Below, one piece after another: positions 17,577 to 25,539 of a stretch of 64,000 nucleotides of DNA. The position numbers were made by a program, and so were the translations under genes. Each line of letters starts with the position of its first letter. Position 1 is the stretch's first letter. The stretch comes from Chitinophagaceae bacterium (GTDB lineage Bacteria; Bacteroidota; Bacteroidia; Chitinophagales; Chitinophagaceae). The notes below the pieces were generated by a model. That model searched no databases. It was not told where the DNA came from and saw only the letters and a list, made by a program, of their open reading frames with translations. The stretch lies in NCBI GenBank assembly GCA_947447265.1, contig CANFKC010000020.1:1-64000 (forward strand). Reading direction: 5' to 3'.

Positions 17577-17927
17577 ATGAATGATTTTAGTGATTTGGAG
17601 AGGTTTTTTAATGTGGATAAAGTTAAGAATGACTTATACAAACTTAATAGTCTCTCAGCGGATGCCACTGAAGTAATTACCTCGAATAGCGATATGGATA
17701 GTTCTAAGAAGTTGAGCATATTTTCAAAATCAGATCCGGTATTTATATCGTTTATTCGTTTCCTTAAGGGATATACAGGATTATTGGTTTATCCCTATCT
17801 GGTAGAGGCAATTGTTGGAGATTTTAAAGTTAATACTGCCAATGGGTTAATTGAGTACTCCAAGTTTCGAGCAGAAATTTATTACAGCGAGAGTTTTGAA
17901 GTAATAACAGTTGACTATTATCATTAA
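17577..17927 (+). CDS. Orphan protein of the island (116 aa)
   Basis: 116 residues from the ATG at 17577. A longer frame begins at a TTG inside repeat copy B and is rejected because its first 13 residues would be encoded by the repeat. The product is soluble, AT-rich in codon use, with a charged N-terminal half (NDFSDLERFFNVDKVKNDLY) and a hydrophobic middle (FISFIRFLKGYTGLLVYPYL). No known domain. It lies between repeat copies B and C. Confidence 0.55.
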   Translation: MNDFSDLERFFNVDKVKNDLYKLNSLSADATEVITSNSDMDSSKKLSIFSKSDPVFISFIRFLKGYTGLLVYPYLVEAIVGDFKVNTANGLIEYSKFRAEIYYSESFEVITVDYYH

Positions 17928-17958
17928 AATACTCGCCTGTCGAATCGTCCCAATGTCC

Positions 17959-18079
17959 ACTGGTCGAATCGCCCGCTTCGTCCCGACATGCTGAAGCGTC
18001 TCGCTTCTAACATATTAAGTAGGTGCTCGCAAGCGGGACGCTTGCAAATAGTAAGAATAAGCGAGAGGCTTGGACTAGT
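17959..18079 (+). repeat. Island repeat copy C (~121 bp)
   Basis: Third direct copy, marking the right edge of the island. It contains TGCTGAAGCGTCTCGCTTC, AGTAGGTGCTCGCAAGC, the palindrome GCAAGCGGGACGCTTGC (18029-18045), AAATAGTAAGA and ends GGACTAGT. It begins ACTGGTCGAATCGCCCGCTT, partly complementary to its own end. Confidence 0.9.
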
Positions 18080-18218
18080 TGATGATTTCCCTCAATAGGC
18101 AAGAGCAATTTTAACCGCAAAACAATAAAAATGCTGCCCATACCACCATTTGTCCTTTTTTTGAGGTTGTTGTTGTTAAATTGTTGAATTCACTTTACCT
18201 TTTCTCAAAATTTTGAAA

Positions 18219-19046
18219 ATGAAACGACTGTTTTCTTATATGCTTCCGGCTGTTGTAGTAGTATCTTTATTTTCTTGTGGTAAAACTACCGAAACCGAAG
18301 CTGATAAGCATTTCCGGCTGGGGAATGAATCTTTATTCACCAACGATCTTTCAAAGTCAAAAGCAGAGTATGAACTTGCGGTAAAGGCAGACAGTAACTA
18401 TTGGAAAGCCTACTATGAGTTAGGTGGTATCTATGAAATGATGGGCGATTTCCCGAATGCAGCCGTATGTTTTACCAAAACGATAAAGCTGAAGCCGGAC
18501 TATGCGATGGCTTATTACAGCCGCGCCAGTGTAAATGAGGCAGTAGGCGACGAAAAGGGATATTTTAAAGATATTGAGAAAACCGTGGAACTGAAGAAAG
18601 ACCTTTTTGTGGCGGTATTTGCCAGGGCAAGGTCGCTTTACGCGAATGGAAAATTTAAGGAAGCGGCCGATGGCTTCAGCGAAGCCATTAAATTACGTCC
18701 TGATTTTTACATTGCTCACAGCCTGCGCGGCACCTGTAAATTTAAGGCTGGCGATTTTGAAGGTGCGCTTGCTGATTATAATACTGAAATCAAGCTGATG
18801 CCGAATAACATTATGGGATATGTGAACAGGAGCGTAGTGCATGGCGAAATGAAAAAATACCAGGATGCAATCAACGATATTTCAATGGCCGTGAGCCTTG
18901 ACCCGATGTGGTCGCAGGGGTATATTTACCGCGGTATGTATGAAATTAAAAACAACAATGCAGATACCGCATGCCTTAATTTCCGCATCGCTAAAAACAT
19001 GAACAACCCTGAAGCTGAGGCCTACATTAAACAATATTGCAAGTAG
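18219..19046 (+). CDS. TPR-repeat lipoprotein
   Basis: 275 residues from the ATG at 18219; a TTG two codons upstream is the only alternative. The N terminus is a lipoprotein signal (hydrophobic stretch then LFSC-G, lipid-modified cysteine). The rest is six to seven TPR motifs (for example WKAYYELGGIYEMMGDFPNA and AMAYYSRASVNEAVGD), so it is a protein-interaction scaffold anchored in the envelope. A TACCTTTT -7-like element lies about 20 bases before the start. It precedes the two-component pair but is separated by 142 bases. Confidence 0.88.
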   Translation: MKRLFSYMLPAVVVVSLFSCGKTTETEADKHFRLGNESLFTNDLSKSKAEYELAVKADSNYWKAYYELGGIYEMMGDFPNAAVCFTKTIKLKPDYAMAYYSRASVNEAVGDEKGYFKDIEKTVELKKDLFVAVFARARSLYANGKFKEAADGFSEAIKLRPDFYIAHSLRGTCKFKAGDFEGALADYNTEIKLMPNNIMGYVNRSVVHGEMKKYQDAINDISMAVSLDPMWSQGYIYRGMYEIKNNNADTACLNFRIAKNMNNPEAEAYIKQYCK

Positions 19047-19188
19047 CACTTTCGGGTACTATTTTGATATGGAACCAGTATAGAGTAAAATACTTTACTT
19101 ACGGCCGGATAAATGATGTACGGAAATTTGCAATTATAAAGATACCTTCCTATATTGTAGCTATATAGCATTCTGTACCGATCGAACT

Positions 19189-19992
19189 ATGGCTAACCCG
19201 GAAACTCCCCTGAGCGTATTGCTCGTTGATGATGAAATTGAAGCATGTAGAAACTTAAAAAGCATTCTTCTTGAATTTGTTGACCCCAATATAAACATTG
19301 TGGGGGTAGCGCACAGCACTGCTGAAGCGGAAAAGCAATTGCAGGTTCACAATCCAGATGCGGTTTTCCTGGATATAGAAATGCCTAACGAAAACGCATT
19401 CCAGTTCCTGGAGCGCGTTTCGCCTATCCATTTTGAAGTCGTTTTCGTAACGGCATATGACGAATATGCTATTCGCGCGTTCAAATTGAATGCTGTAGAC
19501 TATATACTCAAGCCAATAAGTATTAATGAGCTGGCCAATGCCGTAGTAAAACTTAAAGACAGGTTACGGTATAAAACGCTCATCAGCACTGGTAATAACG
19601 ATTTTACTGAGGTATCTAAACAGATCAACACTAAAGCGAAGCTGAATAAGATAACGCTGAAGGGTAATAACAATGTGGAGTTAGTTAGCTTCAAGGATAT
19701 CATTTATGTGGAAGCGTTTGGTAAATATTCTAAAGTGTTTTTCCTGAAGAATAATGCGGTGGTGGATATACTCACCAGTTATGCAATCTCCGATTACGAA
19801 GAATTACTGCCTGCTAATATTTTCTACCGCATACATAAGTCATACCTTATTAATTGCAGCCACATTAAGCAGATCCACAAAGACGATACCACTACGCTTA
19901 CTATGAATTATGCAATAACCATCCCTGTGAGCCGTCGTAGGTTTAGCAGCCTGCTGGAGTTTTTGCAAACCAAACCCGATTTTAATGATTAA
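19189..19992 (+). CDS. LytTR-family response regulator
   Basis: 267 residues. Receiver domain (about 8-125) with the acidic pair D14/D15, the phosphoacceptor D62 in VFLDIEMP and the lysine in LKPIS; C-terminal LytTR DNA-binding domain (about 155-260) with the motifs IIYVEAFGKYSKVF and FYRIHKSYLIN. The stop codon overlaps the start of the sensor kinase gene by 8 bases, so this is its partner. LytTR regulators bind imperfect direct repeats; target genes are not identifiable here. Confidence 0.94.
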   Translation: MANPETPLSVLLVDDEIEACRNLKSILLEFVDPNINIVGVAHSTAEAEKQLQVHNPDAVFLDIEMPNENAFQFLERVSPIHFEVVFVTAYDEYAIRAFKLNAVDYILKPISINELANAVVKLKDRLRYKTLISTGNNDFTEVSKQINTKAKLNKITLKGNNNVELVSFKDIIYVEAFGKYSKVFFLKNNAVVDILTSYAISDYEELLPANIFYRIHKSYLINCSHIKQIHKDDTTTLTMNYAITIPVSRRRFSSLLEFLQTKPDFND

Positions 19993-22900
19993 CAATATCG
20001 TTAAATGGAATGTTGCTGGCGGGCCGGCTGAATTAGGCCCGGCCAATAAGCTGGCTTCATTTTTTTGGAAAAAAATAACCCGCTTTTGTTTACTGTTACT
20101 CTTATTGTTGCCGGCTTTTGTTCAAAAATCAGCAGCACGCGAGTATCACATGCTGCACTATACCGTTGCTGACGGCCTGCCGAGTAATACTGTTTACTAT
20201 GTTTACAGGGATACAAAGGGTTTCCTCTGGATAGCCACTACCAAGGGTGTTGCGCGCTACAACGGCATCCGTTTCGAGGTATTTACTACTGCTGATGGTA
20301 TGCCCGATAATGAGATATTCAGTATACGGGAAGATAATTACGGCCGCATCTGGTTTGCTACTTTTAATGGCTCTCTCTGCTATTATAAAGATAACCGCTT
20401 TCATAACGCCAAGAATACGCCTTTCCTGAAGCGCCCGATACTCAGTTCGCTGATTAAAAAAATAGTGCTGGAAAATGATAGCAGCGTAACTATGATGTTT
20501 GAAAACAATGAAAAGATGGTCAACATTAGTAAAGATCATCTGTCATTGGTTTATTTGAATAACGACCAGGATATTAACGGCTTTATTGGCGTTAAGAAGG
20601 TTTCAAATAACAATTACAAGTTCATTTACCGCAATTGCGTTAAAACGGTCGATTCTAATCATAACCTGGTAACCAGGTCTCCCTTTATCTGCACCTATGG
20701 CGGCGTACCTTGCGTCGATTGCGATATGTCCTCAGCGCAAGACCAGATATACATTTATAACCAGCATTACATTTACGATATTGATCTGAAACTACTAAAG
20801 TCTGTAAATGATAATGGTGGTAAGGTTATACCAAAGGTGGTTTACTTTGATGCAAACAAAAACCTGTTCCGCTGCACTGATAATGGCATGTATATTAACG
20901 ACAGCGAGCATGTGCTTGCAGGTCTGCATGTAGCAACGGTAACTGAAGATATCCACCATAATTGCTGGATGGGTACGCTTACAGATGGTATCTACGTAAT
21001 GAACTATACCAGCACTTATGCCAATGTTTATGCTAAGGCCTATACCGGAGAAATATGGTATGCTTATGCTGATGATGGTAATCTGTTCTATGTAAATTCA
21101 GATAATAATTTATACAGGCTGAATGAAACCCAGGAGTGTTTGTTTAATTACGCCCCCTATAAAAAGCTGGAACATGGTTATAACCGTGGCTTCCTGGTTA
21201 TGAAAGATAATGTAAATAAGCAATACAACTACATTAACTTCATTAATAACTACATATTCAATACGCAAGATATCCTGGGTCAGAAGAAACTATTTTCCAG
21301 CACTCATCCGTTTAATGAACCTGAAGTCGTAAAGTCGATTACCGACGTTAAAGACCAGATATTCGTAAGAACAAAGAACAAGGTGTTTTCCATCAAATAC
21401 AGCCATTTTACCGATCCTTCTTCGTTAAATGTGAAAAACATTTTGCTCGCTAACAATTCTGACCGTATAAGGGCGTTTGCAAAATCTCCGGATAACGAGG
21501 TTTGGTTTTCTACCACATTCGGGGTGTACAAAATTATTGACGGAGAGGATTCGGTGCAGACTCAATTTAAAGACATCACGTTCAATAAATTTGATTTCCT
21601 TGGTCCTTATCTGGTCGGGTATACGCTTGTCGGTAATATGCTGCTGGTATGCAGCAATATTAATGGCAAGCCCATTATCGATACTATTAAGCAAAATGCA
21701 ACGTGGGATAATTTCTACAAGGTAGATAGCGCCCACATGTTGATCAGCACGAACGACCTCTACCGTTTATTTACCATTAATCCGCCCGGTTCGCCGCAAC
21801 GGTATTCAGTTACCGCTATTGAGAATCCATTCATTCCATCGCCAACGGAAAAATATGTTGGCATGGCGGCAGACAAGAAGTTCTGTTACTTCTTTTCAAA
21901 CGGGTCTATTGTAAAGCTGGGTATTGATAATCTTTACCAGAAGGCACAACCACCCAATCTATATTTTAATACACTAAAATATGGCGGCCGTAGCTTTCAA
22001 ATGCAGGACGGCTTAAGGGTGCATTACAGCAGCCAGAAAAATATTTCCATCTCGTTCTCAACTTTGTCCTTCTCCGGTAAAAACATTAGTTATTTATATT
22101 CGGTATCGAAGACTGAACAGGACAACTGGACGCCGCTGAGGGGCGAAAACTTTGACTTCATTATACCCGGTACCGGCAAATGGATAATTAAAGTAAAAGC
22201 TAAAAGTATCTCCAGTGAATACAGTAAACCAATTGTTTATGTGCTCGATATTATTCCTCCTTTCTGGGCTACGTGGTGGTTCAATACACTCTGTATTATC
22301 GTTGCTACTACCTTGGTTGTGCTGGGTGTTCGTTCCCGCATATTGTGGGTGTTAAAGAAGACTGAAAAAGAGAATGCAACCAAAATCAGGTTCATGAAGT
22401 CGGAATACAAAGCACTGAATGCCTTAATGAACCCTCACTTCATTTTCAATACGCTCAATAATGTGCAGGCGCTGGTAAACAGGAATGATAAACTGGCGGC
22501 TAATGAGTACCTGCGCATATTTGCCGACCTTGTTCGACAGAATATGCACAATGTGTCGAAGGAAAATATTCCACTGCAAAAGGAGATTGATCTGGTTGAA
22601 AATTACCTGGCGCTGGAAAAACTGCGCTTTAAGGAAATGATGAATTATGAGATTGATGTTGATGATGATGTTGATACTTCGCTCATTACGGTTCCGCCGC
22701 TATTCATTCAGCCATTGGTTGAAAATTCTATAAAGCATGGCATACTGCCTAAACAATCAGAAAACAGCAAGATCATACTTAAAGTGTTCGAGGTTGGTGA
22801 TGTAGTACATATCGAAGTTTGGGATAATGGGGTTGGGCTGAGTGCAGCCAAGAAAAAAGCCAATGCGTTGCATGAATCATTCGGCCTGAAGAATATACAA

Positions 22901-23014
22901 GACAGGGTAGAACAGCTCAGTATGATAATGGGCAAGAAAGTTGAGTTTAATATGGATGAAGTGATGCAGGAGGATGGTTCGTGGACGGTGGTATCTATTA
23001 AAATGCAGGTATGA
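19985..23014 (+). CDS. Propeller-type sensor histidine kinase (LytS-like kinase core)
   Basis: 1009 residues. N-terminal hydrophobic signal/anchor near 31-47, then a large periplasmic sensor made of two-component-regulator propeller repeats (GLPSNTVYYVYRDTKGFLWIAT, GMPDNEIFSIREDNYGRIWFAT) up to about 670. A Y_Y_Y-type Ig-like domain follows (about 690-755), a TM helix at about 763-783, and a His_kinase domain with the phosphoacceptor histidine in NPHFIFNTLN near residue 816. The ATPase domain has PPLFIQPLVENSIKHG and DNGVGL. The kinase core is of the LytS/YehU type, which fits the LytTR partner. The ligand is unknown; related propeller sensors in Bacteroidota often respond to glycans. Confidence 0.93.
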   Translation: MINNIVKWNVAGGPAELGPANKLASFFWKKITRFCLLLLLLLPAFVQKSAAREYHMLHYTVADGLPSNTVYYVYRDTKGFLWIATTKGVARYNGIRFEVFTTADGMPDNEIFSIREDNYGRIWFATFNGSLCYYKDNRFHNAKNTPFLKRPILSSLIKKIVLENDSSVTMMFENNEKMVNISKDHLSLVYLNNDQDINGFIGVKKVSNNNYKFIYRNCVKTVDSNHNLVTRSPFICTYGGVPCVDCDMSSAQDQIYIYNQHYIYDIDLKLLKSVNDNGGKVIPKVVYFDANKNLFRCTDNGMYINDSEHVLAGLHVATVTEDIHHNCWMGTLTDGIYVMNYTSTYANVYAKAYTGEIWYAYADDGNLFYVNSDNNLYRLNETQECLFNYAPYKKLEHGYNRGFLVMKDNVNKQYNYINFINNYIFNTQDILGQKKLFSSTHPFNEPEVVKSITDVKDQIFVRTKNKVFSIKYSHFTDPSSLNVKNILLANNSDRIRAFAKSPDNEVWFSTTFGVYKIIDGEDSVQTQFKDITFNKFDFLGPYLVGYTLVGNMLLVCSNINGKPIIDTIKQNATWDNFYKVDSAHMLISTNDLYRLFTINPPGSPQRYSVTAIENPFIPSPTEKYVGMAADKKFCYFFSNGSIVKLGIDNLYQKAQPPNLYFNTLKYGGRSFQMQDGLRVHYSSQKNISISFSTLSFSGKNISYLYSVSKTEQDNWTPLRGENFDFIIPGTGKWIIKVKAKSISSEYSKPIVYVLDIIPPFWATWWFNTLCIIVATTLVVLGVRSRILWVLKKTEKENATKIRFMKSEYKALNALMNPHFIFNTLNNVQALVNRNDKLAANEYLRIFADLVRQNMHNVSKENIPLQKEIDLVENYLALEKLRFKEMMNYEIDVDDDVDTSLITVPPLFIQPLVENSIKHGILPKQSENSKIILKVFEVGDVVHIEVWDNGVGLSAAKKKANALHESFGLKNIQDRVEQLSMIMGKKVEFNMDEVMQEDGSWTVVSIKMQV

Positions 23015-23121
23015 TAGGGCCATTTGTGGGTCCAAAGGAATATTTTAAAAAACTTGCCCCATGCAAAAAGGAAATTTTTAATTAATTTAGTTGTATTATT
23101 TTTGCACAAAACCTTGATATT

Positions 23122-23664
23122 TTGCTTTCACAGATTCGAAAAGGCATAGTAGCTTTTATTGATTTTTTTCATAAACCTTTTGCGAAGTATATCCCAACGC
23201 AAACCTTCAGGTATATTGCGTGCGGCGGCACCAACACTGTATTAGGGTTGGTATTCTTTTCTTTGGTATACAACCATATTTTCAAAGGTCACAGTATGCA
23301 CCTTATCGGCGATTTCGCACTTACCGATAGGGTAGCGGCATTATTCGTTACTTTTTGCTTTAATGTTCCCTTCGGCTTTGTACTCTCCAGCTACATTGTT
23401 TTCCCTGAATCGCAGATCGATACCAAGGTGCAGTTTATAAGGTATACTGGTGCGGCCGTATCATTTATAGGGATGGCTTATGTACTGACAAAGTTTTTCG
23501 CATGGGCATTGCCTGCCGTTCGTGCCGATGTTTCTAATATATTCGTGAACTTTATTACAGCAATTATCAGCTATTTGTCGCAACGCTTTTATACCTTCAA
23601 AATTGAAAAGCGCCCTGCAGTCGATTTGCCGGTGATGGAAGAACCGGTTGCGGAAGAAGCTTAA
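23122..23664 (+). CDS. GtrA-family membrane protein (first copy)
   Basis: 180 residues with four TM helices; the motif FRYIACGGTNTVLG at the first helix is typical of the GtrA family, proposed to help move lipid-linked sugars across the inner membrane. The start is TTG: no ATG occurs in frame after the upstream stop, and the paralogue downstream begins with the same MLS.(I/A)R segment from its own TTG. A TATTTTTG element (-7-like) lies just upstream. Confidence 0.85.
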   Translation: MLSQIRKGIVAFIDFFHKPFAKYIPTQTFRYIACGGTNTVLGLVFFSLVYNHIFKGHSMHLIGDFALTDRVAALFVTFCFNVPFGFVLSSYIVFPESQIDTKVQFIRYTGAAVSFIGMAYVLTKFFAWALPAVRADVSNIFVNFITAIISYLSQRFYTFKIEKRPAVDLPVMEEPVAEEA

Positions 23665-23728
23665 TTCAGGTTCATTGGCTGACTGTAAATCAGAAAAATA
23701 GCTTTAGTTTTGGCAAAAACTATAACTT

Positions 23729-24298
23729 TTGCTTTCTAAGGCCCGCTATATTATTGTAGGATTTATTGATTTTTTTCACCGTCCATTCGCAAAGTGGATA
23801 CCTACGCAAACCTTCCGGTACCTCGCCTGTGGCGGATCTAACACTGTTCTTAACTGGGCCATTTATTCTTTTGCCTACAATATTCTGCTGAAGCGTAACG
23901 ATTTTCACGTAACGGGTGCGATAAGCCGGTTTTTATTCGTTTTCTTATCAGGGGTTATGTCGCACTCCACACATGCAGGCGAAGCTGAACCTTTTTACAT
24001 AACGGGGGAGGTAGGAGCTTACGTAATCGCCTTTGTAATCAGTTTTCCAATAGGTTTTATTTTATCGAGGCACATTGTTTTCCCCGAATCGAACCTTCAC
24101 GGCAGGGTGCAATTTTTCAGGTACATAATGGCTACCGCAACCTTAATATTGCTTACCTATGTGCTTATTAAAGTATTTGCTATAGCATTACCAATGGTAA
24201 GGGCTGATATTTCCTACATTTTTGTAATGGTGATAACGGCAGTGCTGAGTTATTTCAGCCAGCGCTTCTTCACTTTTAAATCAGTTGACGGCGAGTAA
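23729..24298 (+). CDS. GtrA-family membrane protein (second copy)
   Basis: 189 residues. FIDFFHRPFAKWIPTQTFRY and CGGSNTVLNW match the first copy closely (FIDFFHKPFAKYIPTQTFRY); between helices 2 and 3 it has an extra ~20-residue loop (SHSTHAGEAEPFYITGEV). Four TM helices. TTG start supported by paralogy. Probably co-transcribed with copy one, 64 bases apart. Two GtrA copies side by side may form a heteromer or serve different sugars. Confidence 0.85.
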   Translation: MLSKARYIIVGFIDFFHRPFAKWIPTQTFRYLACGGSNTVLNWAIYSFAYNILLKRNDFHVTGAISRFLFVFLSGVMSHSTHAGEAEPFYITGEVGAYVIAFVISFPIGFILSRHIVFPESNLHGRVQFFRYIMATATLILLTYVLIKVFAIALPMVRADISYIFVMVITAVLSYFSQRFFTFKSVDGE

Positions 24299-24346
24299 GC
24301 CAGTTTTACTCGACTCAATTGACCAAAAGTATTCACAGTTTAGGCA

Positions 24347-25366
24347 TTATTGTTTCTTTATAAAATACATCACTACCGGGTAGTGGTCGCTAAAGCCATT
24401 GTCCCAGGTGTGGGTAATGGTGTATGAACGGTGAGGCAGTCCGGCATCTTTGCCAAACTGGTTGGTTAGGAATTGCTTGTTGAATATTTCTTCTTTGTAA
24501 TACTTCCACTGGTCGTTAGGGTTTTTTACAAATGCGCCGGTAATCATTATCTGGTCAATGAGGTTCCATTCACCCTGGAAGCTTTCTGTGCCTATGCCCT
24601 TTTTGTACATGTTTATCCAGGGGTTGTATATGTCGGTTGCGCTGAGGTTCTTTTTATCGGCTTTAGCTTTAAGTACTTCTACAACACCTTCGCTGGTCGG
24701 GTTATCGTTTAGGTCACCCATCAACAATATTTTGGCGTTTGGGTTGGTAGCCTGTATCGAATCAATAATGTGTTTGTCAACCGATGCAGCGAGTTTACGT
24801 CCAGGTGCGCTTCTGGCTTCACCACCTGCTTTTGAAGGCCAGTGGTTAACCAATATATGCACGGTATCGCCTGAAAGCACACCATATACATGCAGCACAT
24901 CCCTCGTAGGGCGGGTTTGTCCTAATGTTTCTAGAGGAATGCGAACCGGTTCTGCGCTAATCACTTTAAAGTACTTTGGGTTGTAAAGCATCGCTGTGCT
25001 TATGCCGCGAACGTCAGGTGTAGGGAACCACACATAATTGTAATTTCTTTTGGCTATTTCAGGTTGTGCAACAACCGCCTTCAGTACGTTGTCGTTTTCA
25101 ATTTCTGCAATACCAATAATTGCAGGTCCATCAGGGGTAACGTCTGTCCCCAGTTTTTGGAAAACGGTGGCAATGTTATGTAGCTTTTGTTGGTAGTCGC
25201 CCGGCGTAGGGGTGTTTTCAATATCATCTTTATTCGGGTCATCAAGTGTATCGAAAAAGTTCTCGCAGTTATAAAAGCCTATGGCAACTACCTGGTATTG
25301 TTGTTGAGCGAAGCTTTTTGATGCGATAATACATATCAGGAAAGAAAAAAAGATGGATCTGATCAC
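24347..25366 (-). CDS. Exported endonuclease/exonuclease/phosphatase (EEP) family protein
   Basis: About 339 residues. I place the start at the GTG at 25366, which gives a compact signal peptide (M-IRSIFFSFLICIIASKSFA, cleavage before QQ); a TTG at 25405 is the alternative. Catalytic features of the DNase-I-like fold are present: the N-terminal FYNCENFFD with the metal-binding glutamate region, IIGIAEIEND, NHWPSK, GDLNDNP, and C-terminal FSDHYPV with the catalytic histidine. Such secreted EEP enzymes cleave extracellular DNA or phosphoesters. The gene is divergent from the TonB-dependent receptor gene and probably belongs to the same function. Confidence 0.9.
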   Translation of the reverse strand: MIRSIFFSFLICIIASKSFAQQQYQVVAIGFYNCENFFDTLDDPNKDDIENTPTPGDYQQKLHNIATVFQKLGTDVTPDGPAIIGIAEIENDNVLKAVVAQPEIAKRNYNYVWFPTPDVRGISTAMLYNPKYFKVISAEPVRIPLETLGQTRPTRDVLHVYGVLSGDTVHILVNHWPSKAGGEARSAPGRKLAASVDKHIIDSIQATNPNAKILLMGDLNDNPTSEGVVEVLKAKADKKNLSATDIYNPWINMYKKGIGTESFQGEWNLIDQIMITGAFVKNPNDQWKYYKEEIFNKQFLTNQFGKDAGLPHRSYTITHTWDNGFSDHYPVVMYFIKKQ

Positions 25367-25494
25367 AATTGAAATTTTGGCAAAGGAATTAAAAACTAAC
25401 CACAAATAAGACTACCCGCAATTTTATAACCATGAAATTACAAGCCTTTAACAATTACTTAATGCGTCGTGACATTTTATCTGAAAGTCTATCG

Positions 25495-25502
25495 TAAGTT
25501 TG
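25495..25502 (+). promoter_or_regulatory. -7 promoter element upstream of the TonB-dependent receptor
   Basis: TAAGTTTG fits TAnnTTTG exactly. The predicted transcript start is about 30 bases before the ATG at 25540. No good -33 TTTG is seen at the usual distance. Confidence 0.45.
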
Positions 25503-25539
25503 CACCTTATTCGCTTTGTTATACTAATATACAGAAATT

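Noticed and set aside
16144-18079. Integron attC sites flanking gene cassettes
   Set aside because: The elements are palindromic and separate small ORFs, but their ends do not keep the GTTRRRY / RYYYAAC core sites, and no integrase gene is present in the window.
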